DNA of 64,000 bases. Source: Corythucha ciliata (taxonomy: Eukaryota > Arthropoda > Insecta > Hemiptera > Tingidae). This document shows positions 1 through 11,165 of this stretch, one piece after another. Each line of letters starts with the position of its first letter. Position 1 is the stretch's first letter. The notes under the pieces are model-generated. The model was not told the origin of the DNA. It did not search any database and saw only the letters and a program-made list of their open reading frames with translations. The stretch covers positions 47,182,001-47,246,000 of the forward strand of contig CM075943.1 in the NCBI GenBank assembly GCA_038030265.1, given 5' to 3'. The position numbers were made by a program, and so were the translations under genes.

Positions 1-1905
1 CTGTTTATCGTGAAGTATTCTGAAAATATTGTAATGCGTTAATTACCTTTTATTGCTCGTTTATTATTTAAAATGAACGAACCAAATCCTGCAATGTCCA
101 AAACGCCGATGTAATAGCTGGACGCTTTAAAAGGAATACTTTTGTTTATCCTTTGAACGATGTAATCAAACAATTTACTGTACAAAGCCTTAGCAAGAGC
201 GTCGCGAGCGCTGTTCGCCTCGTACACTTTCAAAGGAACCCTGTGCAGAAACCCTCATATTAGCCTTAAAACAACAATATAGTGGCTCTCACACTCTTAC
301 ATGATCACAGTCCCTTTGGGACCACCTCGATTCGTCATCATCACTTTATTGATGAGAGCCTGTCTCAATTCCTCCTGGTCGACAAACAGTAGCGACGCAG
401 CCATGGCGAGGCTTGTCTCGGAGGAGGCGGTGATTTTTGAGCCGCCCTTCGTCCCTTCGGAGTCTTCTTCGAAAGCAACGTTACCCAAATGAAGTACAGC
501 CGCCACCATGGCGTAGATTTCTAGTTTTTCATCTTCGGTCAGTCCCAGACGACTTAAAGCCTACAAAAAAATGAGAGAATTTAGACTTTTAGGGAGGTCT
601 TGACCCCCCCCCTCCTCTCTTCCACAACACAACTAGGTGAACTTACTTGGTCCATGTTGGTGAAATCCTCGACGTCGTCCAGCATGGGATCCTTCAAACC
701 ACCATTTTTGGCGTGACTAGAGCTTTTCTGAGAATTATTTAATTTCCGTTCAGTGCCGCTGTTTGTAAAGTACTGAGTGCAACCGTTTCGAAGATACTGC
801 GAAAAAAATAAATATAAAAAAATCGCGCCATATAAATAAATCGCGTTAGACTGAGTACAAATCGACTTATAACTTACGTGGAAATCGTCAGGTTTGGTCA
901 ATTTCAACGACTGTCGCAATTTGTCGGGCGTTCCAGCGCACAACAAATAAAAAACGTGATAATTTCTCTCTTCGGGGCTCTGCATGACGATTCTCGACTT
1001 TTCAAGCAAATAGTGCGAAATGTAACCACCGACAACGGCGCATTTCGAGTCGAAATGCACTTCCATAAACTTGCCAAAACGGGACGAATTGTTGTTTCGC
1101 GTCGTTTTAGCATTGCCAAAAGCTTCGAGCACTGGATTAGCTAAAAGTATATAAATCGTCGTTGATTAATTGGCGGGTTGGAGAGAGAGGGGGAAGGATT
1201 TTAAAAAATACCGACCGTCCAAGATTTTTTGTTCGATCGGTCCAGCTGCCGTCCCCCAAAGATCGCACAAATACTTTAAAAGGTATTTAGTCGACTCAGT
1301 TTTACCAGCGCCGCTCTCACCCGAGACGATAATGGATTGCGATTGTTTCAACACCTTCATGTCTCTGAATGATTTATCGGCTGGGGGAGAAAAAACAAGG
1401 ATTTATAGCGTAGAAAAAACACGAGGGGCATAACAAGCAGCGTCTTACCGATAGCGAAGACGTGGGGGGGCATGACCCCAAGGGATTTCCCTTGATAACT
1501 TCTTATTACCTTTGACGTGTACAGATCTTTAATTTCAAAATAAGGGTTGACGGCAATCAGAATATTCGCAACATAAGTCTGGCAGAGGAAAAAAAAAAAA
1601 AAAAAAATCAGTGTCATTTCTTTGGTAATTCGTATCACCAGACTTACATAGATTTTATCCTTTTTATATCGATTTCTTATATTATTCAACAGCGTCGCCT
1701 CATTCAAATTCATTAACGAGCAATTATCGTCAAAATCACGATTGTCGTGCTCAGCGGCCACGTACAAACGGTCAAGAGTGACCGTCGTTTTGACCCCCTT
1801 CTTGTCCAACGGTTGAACGGTCACTTCGTTCAAGCCGATGTCGACAATTTGCCCCAGTATGAAACCCTCGTCGGGGTCTGGGAGCCATACTTTTTGTTGT
1901 TCCAT
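1..1905 (-). CDS. Myo6: Unconventional myosin VI heavy chain, N-terminal motor part (partial)
   Basis: Actin-based motor ATPase; family members move toward actin minus ends in endocytosis and cell-shape control. Eight coding exons read on the minus strand: 1905-1648, 1578-1449, 1380-1216, 1140-878, 796-647, 560-301, 240-83 and 19-1 (continuing off the left edge), all with GT-AG introns and consistent phases, giving about 467 residues. Visible: an SH3-like N-terminus; P-loop GESGAGKT near residues 150-157; switch I NNNSSRFG near 200-207; switch II DIAGFE near 457-462. The myosin VI-specific insert-1 region ([10 protein letters not shown] to LKDPMLDD) has an exon of its own, 796-647, which separates this from other classes. 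The converter, reverse-gear insert, coiled part and cargo domain lie outside the window. The ATG at 1905 is 5 nt after a strong acceptor (long pyrimidine tract, CAG), so the 5' leader is spliced. Class assignment is from remembered family sequence and I am confident of it. Confidence 0.95.
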
Positions 1906-1914
1906 CGTGTCTGG

Positions 1915-1946
<32 letters not shown>

Positions 1947-2000
1947 AAATCGTATGCCTTCACGTTTATAACGGAGAGAAGCCAACTGGGAGGACGACAA
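1906..2000 (-). promoter_or_regulatory. Spliced 5' leader junction of the myosin VI gene
   Basis: The sense strand shows a tract of more than 20 T residues ending in CCAG at 1914-1911, followed by five leader bases and the ATG at 1905. This is a textbook acceptor, so the first leader exon(s) and the promoter lie at higher coordinates. Confidence 0.7.
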
Positions 2001-3829
2001 AAAATCTAGTTATACAGTCTTAAACGCAAAAAAGAAGCTTTAAAACTGTAAAGAAACCCGATTCCACGATGCTTTAAACTTCCCTCTCGTTCTCTTCAAA
2101 GTGCCGAGAGGCTTTTTTGCCTGAGGAAAAGTTGCCCTTATTTTTCCTCACCGAAGACCAGACAAAAATCATGAACATCGCCACGTAGGAACAAGGGAAA
2201 AGAGGCGAAGGGGTCAAGGAAGGGGACTATAAAAGTTAATGATATTAATTAACGACTAAACAATTACATTTAATAGGAATAATAAAGGTTATAACGACCA
2301 AGGTGCCATTTCAAGAAATGGCACAAAATGCACGGAAGGTTGGCAGGCAGAACTGATAATTTCTTACATTTCTGAGCCCATGTGGGGTGGCCCCGAGTAG
2401 TTTTTGGAAGCCGTACGATTAGACGTACACCAGGCGTTTGTCATTCTATCAACGACTCCCCTCCCCCCTCTTCTACAACAATCCACTTTTTTTCTAAGAA
2501 ACGAAAACAGAAAAAAAAGGTAAAATTGCCAGAGGGACTCCGTCAAGCGCAACGACTTTTGTCAAGCTCGCTTGGATATGAACAGAACGCAGAGGGGGAA
2601 AAAAACTAACTGAAGACGATCGTTATGGAGAAACGTAACACTGCGGGAGAGTCTTTTTCGGTCGAAAGAAGAATTTCTTTATTTCTTGGAAAGATTTTTG
2701 CTCTTCTTCTTCCTACTCCTCCTCCTCTTCATTCTTTACAAAACCAACGTTCCGGGTGTAGACGAGGAGGAAAATTCAAGCTTGTACAGGCGATGACTCA
2801 CTCTGAATAAACCAGAAAAAAAAAAAAAAATCAAAACGACGACCCCCCCCCCCCCGATAGTTCCTAAACAATCAACGCATTTAAACTCGACCTTGTCCGT
2901 CAATAAAAAGCCACCTTTAGTTGGAGAGACAATTATTATTATTATTTTTTTTAAACAGACTGCAAAGTACAACAGAACAATCGAATATTTTGTAACAATA
3001 ATTCAGCGGGAATTGATCGGTGGTTGAGGGGGAGGGGAATGAACGAGGTTGACTGTGGTAAATGACACTTAACGGACTGTTTATTTCAAGGTTGGTTGAG
3101 GAATGCAACGCTTAACCGAGAACACATTTTTTGTGTTTTTAAGGGACGAAAGAGTTAATTATAACGCGCCTGACACGCTGACGAATTTTGAGTAATAGAG
3201 GAATGTGACAAAAAACATTTTTTGTGAGATGAAGTTGATTGGAAGGGGAGGGGGTTGATGACATGAGCGATGTTTGATTTTTATGATATCATTTAATCTT
3301 TTTAGGTGTTTCGCGGCGAAAAAAAAAAAAAAAAAGAGTTTAAGACAAAAGAGATAAGACACGAGGTTTTTTTCAAGGATGTTGCCTTCACCCCCCCCCC
3401 CCCGTCCACAACAAATTGGTAAAATTTTTAAGTGAAAAGACTATTGACCACAGAGTATTTTAATTTATACGAAAACAAAAAACAGGTAGTTGACGCCTGT
3501 ATGGAACCATGGGAGGTGTTGTCACAGTCATCTCACACACATGCACCTCCTGAGTTCAAACGACTTGCTCAGCGGCTGATTTCAGTAGTAAACGCTAAAC
3601 GCTAAAGATGGCGAACAGCCGAAACAGGTCCGTCTATGATGCACGCCCCCCCCCCCCACCACCAAGAATGGGGGGAATTCTGACAACGTAGTCCCCTACA
3701 GCTACAACTTTTGGCATGTTATTTTAGTTTCTGTACACCCTTCAGCAACCAAAATTGAAAAGGCGCACTGAATTGTGTTGGGGGGGGGGGGAGGAATGAA
3801 CGACAAAAAGTTTGGAGAAAGTGCTAATA
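2001..3829. other. Intergenic stretch without a recognised gene
   Basis: AT-rich sequence with poly-C/poly-G and poly-A/T runs (for example near 2845, 3391, 3647 and 3781). One possible minus-strand splice-bounded segment (acceptor after a T-rich tract near 2500, donor GTAAGA near 2366) might be an alternative leader exon of the myosin VI gene, but support is weak. Open frames here are short and unlike known proteins. Confidence 0.5.
2303..2324. repeat. Short perfect inverted repeat
   Basis: Two 10-nt arms (GTGCCATTTC and its complement) are separated by AA. No associated gene or signal was recognised. Confidence 0.5.
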
Positions 3830-4390
3830 TCAATGGCTAAAACGGCGAAAAATCGTTCATTCGCCGTTTTTCGACGCAACTTTCCAGGACAAAATCGCTG
3901 ATCCGCGGAAAATAGAGACCATTTCACGGCTAAAATTTGGAATGAAACGCTAATATGCTGTTCTTGGGCACTCCGAAATCAGGGCTAAAATTGTGGTGAA
4001 ATTGAGAAAAACTATACATTTGGCTGAACTTAAGGGCAATGGTTAGTTCAATGCTGAAATTTAATAAAAATCGCTAATTACCGATTAAAATAAGGAAAAA
4101 CGCAAATTCTTGGATAAAGTTGAGGAAAATTGCTAATCGATAATTTGCTGATATAAGTGAGAAAAAGCGGCAATTCGCCGTTGAAACTGAGGCAATGCGC
4201 TAAATCGCGACTAAAAATGGGAAAATCGCTAATTCGCGGCCGAAATTAGAAAAAAAAGCTAATTCGAGGCTTGAATTGAGAAAAATCTCTCTGAAAACGG
4301 TCATTGTGCGGCTAAAAGGGGAAAAAATCGGTAAGCCGCTAAAAGAAAAAGCGCTAATTCGCGGCAGAAATTAAGAACAAAGGTATAATT
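3830..4390 (+). repeat. Degenerate tandem array, type 1 (GCTAATTCGCGGC unit)
   Basis: About 20 imperfect copies of a 25-33 bp unit resembling GCTAATTCGCGGCTAAAATT followed by GAGAAAAA. Copies differ in length and sequence. The same unit recurs at 5520-5760, 10770-11165, 16010-16385, 22735-23600 and 34665-36625. Confidence 0.8.
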
Positions 4391-4871
4391 TACGTAAAAC
4401 TTATTATTTCTTGCTTATTTAGAGACTAAAGGGCCTTATATAGAAGAGATTTCCGCCCCAGGTGTGGGTACGCCACTGTGCTAACCTATTCAGGATTTCA
4501 GAAGTCGAAGACAATTAGGCAAATCACCCGTTTTCGCCGCCTTTGAGGCTCTCTTTGGTGCATTTTTGCCGAAACCAACTGCATCACACAATTGACCATT
4601 GTCCGAATATGGATTCATACGTTCGGCGCAAATCGAAACATTAAAAAAAAAAAAAATGACCTAAAACGCTCGCTCATCGCCTCTCCAGGGGTGTCCTGGC
4701 TGGCACCGCTTGAATTTGTCAGTTGAGTATGATCTGTGGGTGGGGAAGAGGGACTCGTAAACCGTTTTCGGTTCAGATTGGACACTTTAAGGATATTGCT
4801 CCCCGGGAAGCCCACTGGGGAAGGGGGAGGGGTGAATTTGAGTCACTCACACGACAGATCTTTTAACGTTC

Positions 4872-5241
4872 GTATACAGGGTGCGGCAGATAATGTGGAC
4901 CACCCATTTTTCTCCGCTATTATTGATGATATTGGAATGGTGCTCGGAGTTATGTCCCCTTGATCTTAGGTGAGGATTTCATATTTCATAAAGTTAGGTC
5001 AAATTTGGGCCCTACCGGGGCTCAATAAAAATTTTTGGGCTACAGATATGAAATCCTCACCTAATATCTGTAGCCCAAACATTTTTATTGAGCCCCGGTA
5101 GGGCCCAAATTTGACCTAACTTTATGAAATATGAAATCCTCACCTAAGATCAAGGGGACATAACTCCGAGCACCATTCCAATATCATCAATAATAGCGGA
5201 GAAAAATGGGTGGTCCACATTATCTGCCGCACCCCGTATAC
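4872..5241. mobile_element. Near-perfect 370-bp foldback (snap-back) element
   Basis: Two 178-nt arms (4872-5049 and 5064-5241) are reverse complements with only about two mismatches, around a 14-nt loop. The ends read GTATACAGGGTGCGG and its complement. A TA beside CAGGGTG at both sides fits a TA target duplication, as in mariner-type MITEs. No protein is encoded. The arm identity implies a young insertion or ongoing gene conversion. Confidence 0.85.
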
Positions 5242-5519
5242 TATAGGGTCTCGTGTAAGTGTAGCCTTAAGTCGCCTTCTCCTAATTGAGTCCCTTCCGT
5301 CAACTATAAGTCCCCGGTGGCGTATTTACAACCCCCTGTGAGTTTTGTTTTCGAGTTATTTTTTGTTTCGTTAGCTCTATTTTCGAGTTACCAACCCAAT
5401 GAACTCGTTTCATTATTGTTAGTGAAGACACTTTATGGCTTGTTTCACACATTCGCGGTATGTCGCGCAGCTCCCGTCGTTAAATCACGGTTTCTGGTGG
5501 GAATTTTGAAGCTAACGTA
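5242..5519. other. Unassigned intergenic sequence
   Basis: Non-repetitive AT-rich sequence after the foldback element. No gene or signal recognised. Confidence 0.4.
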
Positions 5520-5760
5520 GTGAAAAAGGACTAATTCATGGCTAAAACTGGAATAAAAATCGGTAATTCTTGGATAGAATTGTGAAAATCGCTATGTCCC
5601 GTTTTTGGGTGGAGTCTGCGGCTAAAGTTATAGGAAAACCATCTAATTCAACACTAAAAGGTAGAAAATCGCTAATTATTCAATAATATTGAGAAGAAAC
5701 ACTAAATCACAGCTAAAATTGCAAAAAATCGCTAATTCACAGCTAAAATTGATGAATACT
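5520..5760 (+). repeat. Degenerate tandem array, type 1
   Basis: Further copies of the GCTAATTC(G/A)(C/G)(G/A)GCTAAAATT-like unit in plus orientation. Confidence 0.7.
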
Positions 5761-6639
5761 TTTTCAATTTCCCCTTCTTTTGCCGGTAAAATGGAGAGAA
5801 ATACCCACATTCGGAGCTATTAAATATCTGTGAAAATGTGAGTTTTGGGTCTAAAATATCCGGCAAATTGCGAGTTTATGGTTTTTACCCCTCGTATAAA
5901 CTGCAGTTTCGGGAACTTGTTTCTTTCAGAGACCATGGGCCCAGGGCTAGCTAGCCACGACAGCATACAAATCCTAACAAATATGAAACTACAGTACTCT
6001 GAGCTGACCATCTGTCAGTCTGCAAGTTCTGGCCCTAATTGCTAGTTTCCGGTAATTATTCCCGTGAAGTTTCCAATTTCTGGTGTTTATTTCCGCGAAA
6101 TTTCAAGTTTCGGGAATCGTTCATAGTGACCGCGGAACCTGGGTGTAGCCGGCCATGACAGTGACCAAAGTCTTCTGACGTATAGCCAAATAATTGCAAC
6201 ATTTTGATACGCAAAATGCGTACATGAAACAAAGATCGTGAGTATTCAACCAGGAAAATTTCACGTCCTAATTTCAGCTAAACTGCGTGTGAGCCTTTTG
6301 GGTGTGTACCCTGAGCAAACCGGTCCCGACTGTGTCCTTACTTTGAATTTGAATTTATTTTGCGAATCTAGAATTGAATGAGTTTACAAGTTCGCTGTTC
6401 GGTTGCTAATTTGAGCATAATTATTCCTGATGGCTGAATAAACGCCCAATTGACAGTTTTGGGCCTTCGGGTCGTGATTCTTGTGTAAATGAAAGATTTA
6501 GGTCTTAATTCCAGCAAATTGCGTATGCAAGTTTTGGTGCTAAATATCCATGAAATTGCAAGTTTGAAATTGTTTTTTGTGGGCTCGAACTCTGAGCTAG
6601 CCGACCACCACCAACCGCAGATGGGCCCTGTACCCCTAA
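5761..6639. other. Unassigned intergenic sequence with weak periodicity
   Basis: Contains loose repeats of phrases such as AAATTGCAAGTTT and GTTTCGGG, probably a strongly decayed array. No gene recognised. Confidence 0.4.
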
Positions 6640-7450
6640 CAAAATTGCAACGCTTTAAAACCCCCTTTTCTGCGTTGCTGACACATTCGAAAAGAAATTT
6701 CGCAGAGTTGGCTCAAAACCAATTTTAAGGGGGCCAGGTCCGCCACACACACAAAAAAAAAAACAATTTCGTGGCGTTCGGTGCTATATAGAAAACAAGA
6801 TTTGCCGCTGTTGACCAATTTTAAAAATCAATTTGGTGGTGTTGGCTCGTTTGAAAGGGCAACTTCACGGACTTCACTCCTTTTGTAAACAAAATTTCGT
6901 AGGATCGGCCCATTCAAAACAAATTTTTCGGGATTGGCTTATTCAGAAAAATAAATAAATAACATACTAATCGCGGGTTTTGGGTAACTCGAAAAATCAA
7001 TTTGTCGCATTCGACTCCTTCAAAAATGAAATTTCGCATGGCTGGCTTATGAAAAACAATTTTTTCCAGGCTATGACCCGCGCGAAAAAATGCAATTCTG
7101 CTGGTTTCGCCTCCTCAAGAATAAAATTTTCACAATTTTGACCCATTTCAAAAACAAATCCGAGGGATTGGCTCATTTTGTTGAGCAATTGTGAGGGGTC
7201 TGGATGTTTTACAAAACAAAATTTCGCATGGTTAGCCCGTTCAAAATCAAGTTCGTGGGTTTAATAGCATTAAAAATAAAATATCACTGTTGAATTATTC
7301 AAAAAACAATTTCGCGGAGTCGGCTCAATATAAACAAACTTCGCGGGGCTGGCTGGCTACTTGGAAAACAGATTTTAACGCAATTGGTTCATTAAAAACC
7401 ATTTTCGCGGGACAGGTTTGCCCCCAAAAGACAATTTTGTGGTTTTCGGT
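6640..7450 (+). repeat. Degenerate tandem array, type 2 (TTCGCGG-GTTGGCTC unit)
   Basis: Imperfect units of about 30-40 bp of the form AAAACAATTTCGCGG followed by GTTGGCTCATTC. The same type recurs at 14935-15880, 16850-17320, 22570-22690, 32760-34115, 40180-40850 and 42560-42720, in both orientations. Confidence 0.75.
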
Positions 7451-10009
7451 GCTGAAAAAAACATGTGGCACTGTAGACCAAGAACAAAAAAGAAGGCATT
7501 TCGTGGTGTTAGCTCATTTAGAAAGAGCAAGGCACCCTTTTGTGTGGACGGGGCTCTTCTACTGTGCCACATGCTGGGGAAATTATAAGCGGGCCTAGAC
7601 TTTTTAATTGAGCCAGACAGATTCAGCCTTGACTGCCCAGAGGGTGCAGAATTATTCTGTGGCCGGTATACTTCAAGGCGATTTCATTTTTTAAACTAAA
7701 CTGACCGCTTCCACTACGAATAGTCATCAGCGGAAAATTTCCGACCATAGCGTCAATCTGATTTGACTACTTGAAATGCCTGCGTATTGCCGTAAACGCC
7801 AGCCTCATATCCAGCACACCGTGAATAGTCTCAGTACTCGCGCACTCATCAATTAAAATAAGGCGGGTGGAAACATATTACCTTCTATTAAATTCACCAA
7901 TCGAGCTATACACTAGCAGGAGTTTTTAAAGCGACCCCTCCCCCCTCACCACACAAGATTTTCCAATTCGCGATAAGTTGGAATCGAAGAAAAGTAAAGA
8001 GCGAACCGCAAAAGCTCGCGGTTTGCCAACCAGGGTGAAAGTAACGGTATCCACACTCTTGTGCTTGTGGTGCATGGCTGGGGGTCAGGGGAGGCTCCCA
8101 ATCTCTCTCACTTTGCAATTTCAAAAGATGCAACGAACAAAAGTTAAATGAACCGGCGTGAACTCTTGTACTGCAGTGGAGGGGAAGGGAAGAGCATCAA
8201 CGATGACCATCTTCCATACGACTCACAATCACAATCAGATGGAAATTAACGGTCGGGATCTCTTCTTGAATTTGTTCCGTTAACGTAACAATAATATAAA
8301 CGAGTTACACAACTCTCCTTGTAATAATTGATCCAACTCTGAATGAATTCACTGTTTTCTCCTCAGCGGGCCAGGGGCGTAATAATTACATCGAGACAGA
8401 ACTAATTACACTGTTTTTCCCCGAAAATTACACGTTTTCATTCTTTAGAGACCCAGTTAATTTAGTTTAAAACGTGAATGCCTCTCATATGTATGGTTTT
8501 AACCCCATAAAAAATTATAACATGCAATACCAAAGCAAACCTAAATTTAAATGGGAGTTCAACCGAACCGTTTTAACATTCGCCATTATATTCATTGCCG
8601 TTGCGTCGATTTTCACTTGGTTAATCTTTCAGTTTTTTGCTTACTAATGTACCGTGAAAAAACAAATGTTTTGCCTCCCCCCCCCCTCTCTATCCACGGG
8701 ATGAAAGTTAATTTTTTGTTGTTGCGTACAGGATGGAGAGCTCACCTGTCTTCCGCTCTTGAAGTCCTGATGTTAGTGCTCAGTAAAGTGGCATGGTTTT
8801 CTACGATGTGCTCAAAAAGTGACACTGGATTTGTAGCTCTGAAAAAAAAAACAAAAAAAAAAGGGGGGGAAAAATACATAAATAAAAAAAAATGAAAATA
8901 AATAAATGGAGGAATAAAAAAAATGCGTAGGTCCATCTGTTGGGCTAATTCTTCCAACTTTATAACGAGAAGGGAAAACGGTACGCTAGAAGTTATAGAT
9001 GGCTGTCCGTTATGTTTTGGATTTGACCTTTCTTGAGAGGCTTGTGGTTTCGAAGAGAAAAAAAAAGGGGGGGGGGTCTAGTCTTATTTTTGTAAAGGAA
9101 AAGGCGATTTTTTGTTTACGAAAATTAAAATCGAAACGAGGCTACAGACCATGCTGCAGACGGCCGGCAGGGTGGCGCTTACCAGCATAAAAAGTTGGGT
9201 TTTGTTTTCTCACTTGAACTTTATAATTTTCAAAGATGACTGGACATTACCCTCGGCACCGCCCCCCCCCCCTACTGTCACTCTGCAATTCATCCTGAGC
9301 CTCCAGAACCACTCAAAAGCCTGAAGCTCGAAAAGGTGAATAGTCTTTTCTTCTCTTTCAATGTGTACAAAGTTCGAGTTAGGTACCCCCTTCTCACGGG
9401 TCCCCTCCCATCAACTCACAAGCCTTATTTCTCATAGGAGAACGATTCGAAACATCACAAGTGTTTTTCGGCGACTTTTCTTGTAACCGTCTTTTTTTTT
9501 TTTTTTTTTTTTTTGGATCAACGACCTCCAACTATTGCTCCTCGTTCGTCTCCATCATCTGACGACAACGTACCAACTTCCTCCAACAGCCTCACCCCCA
9601 CCCCTTTTCCATCATTAGCTACCTTTTCACGGGACATTTCTTTTCGCCGAAGGATGATGTGTGCGGGGGAGGGGAGAAATTGTCGGGTCGGAACAGATTT
9701 TGGTCCCGCTTTCGTTGTTATCTTCCCTGGATGAACAAACAGGGCCAGAGAGAGAGAGAGAGAGATTGAGTGAGTATGAGAGGTACCGGTGCGAGTGTAA
9801 TATCTATCGGTGGCCGACCGAGGCCACGACCAAATTTTTACATTCGACTCCCCCCCCCCCTAAAAATCAAGATCTCACGGCCGAAGTGATTTCCTAGCTT
9901 GAGGCACGTCCTGTCGAGAGGGACGGGGCCACTGGGTCCGGCAGGGAAAATAATGATAATAGGTAATAATTTTAAAAAATAACTAGAGCTTTACTTTGAT
10001 TATGGATTT
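7451..10009. other. Intergenic stretch, no protein gene recognised
   Basis: AT-rich with homopolymer runs (C8-C10 near 8679 and 9263, T18 near 9493, a GA run near 9755). Apart from the candidate leader exon at 8746-8838 I see no supported gene. Confidence 0.4.
8746..8838 (-). other. Candidate non-coding or leader exon, possibly of the myosin VI gene
   Basis: On the minus strand a 93-nt segment is bounded by a strong acceptor (long T tract ending CAG at 8839-8840) and a consensus donor (GACAG then GTGAGC at 8745-8740). Its sequence is non-repetitive, unlike the surroundings. It is the best-defined splice-bounded segment between the myosin VI start exon and 20 kb, and it lies upstream of that gene on the same strand. 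A 5' leader exon of myosin VI is a reasonable inference. A second donor-like site (CTG then GTAAGC, near 9188) could end a first exon further upstream. It could also belong to an unrelated transcript. Confidence 0.35.
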
Positions 10010-10625
10010 TTGCGGTTGGTAATTTGCTGTGGTTTGGAGCTTTGACATGGTTGACCCTCCTTTGTGATTGGAGTTTTACTGTGGCTTGGATGTTTGCTGT
10101 GGTTTGAACTTTGTGAGGTTACAGCTTTGCTGTGGTTTGACCTTTTTGTGGTTTAAGCTTTGCTGTGTTTGTGCCTTTTTGTGGATTTGAGCTTCGCCGA
10201 GGTTGGACCTCCTGTGTGGTTGGAGTTTTACTGTGGCTTGGATGTTTGCTGTGGTTTGGAGGTATGCTGTGGAGTGTGTGGGTTGCAGGTCTGAACTTTT
10301 TGTGGTTACAGCTGCTGTGTTTGGGCCTTTTTTGTGGTTTGGAGCTTTGTTGTGGTTTGATGGTTTGCTGTGATTAGTAGGTTTGCTGGGGTTGGGAGCT
10401 TTGCTGTGGTTTGACCTTTTGTGGTTTCAGCTTTGCTGTGTTTGGGCCTTTTTGTGGAGCTTTGCTCTGGTTGGTCCTCCTTTGTGGTTGGAGTTTTACT
10501 GTAGTTTGGAGGTTTCTGTGGTTCGGAGGTTTGCTGTGATTTGGAGGTTTACTGTGGTTACAAAGTCGATGTGTTTGGGCCTTTTTTTGTGGTTTGGAGG
10601 TTTGCTGCGGTGCTTCAAAATATTG
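10010..10625 (-). repeat. Degenerate tandem array, type 3 (GTGGTTTG-AGCTTTGCT unit)
   Basis: Dense imperfect copies of TTTGTGGTTTGGAGCTTTGC, 13-35 bp apart. The reverse complement (AACCACAAAAAGCTCTAACC) is the unit at 18590-18800 and 41055-42320. Long open frames across it are repeat artefacts. Confidence 0.8.
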
Positions 10626-10769
10626 GGCACTATAACGAGGTATTAAAACAGTTGGGTACCGATACACCTCTCTGTCGGGGCCCGCGGTGGAAATCTCTAT
10701 GGGACCACTTTCGTCCCAATCTTAGTCATGACCCCAATATCTCTAAATAAACAAGCAATACAATTTTTA

Positions 10770-11165
10770 CTAAGCGTTCGATTTTTAGCCACTAAGTTGC
10801 CCCTCTATAAACCACTAACTAGTCGATTTCTCACGAATAATCGCGCTTTCTCAATTTTAGCCACGAATTAGTGCCGTTTATCCTTTTTAGCAGCGAATAA
10901 GTGTTTTTTCCAATCCTAGCAGCTCGAATTAGACCTTTCTCTCAATTTCAGCCGCAAATTAGCGCTTTCTCTAATAAATTTTAGCCGTGAATTAGTGTTT
11001 TCTCTCAATTTTTTTTTTTTTTTACGTTTTTTTCAATTTCAGCCACAAATGAGCGTTTTCCATCAATTTTAGCTGCAAACTGGCGCTTTTTCTTCCTTTA
11101 AGCCTCGAATTGACGACGTTTTTATTAATTTTAGCCGCGAAATAGAGCTTTTTCCCCATTTTATC
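10770..11165 (-). repeat. Degenerate tandem array, type 1, reverse orientation
   Basis: Units of the form CAATTTTAGCCGCGAATTAG plus a T-rich spacer, the reverse complement of the array at 3830-4390. Confidence 0.75.
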
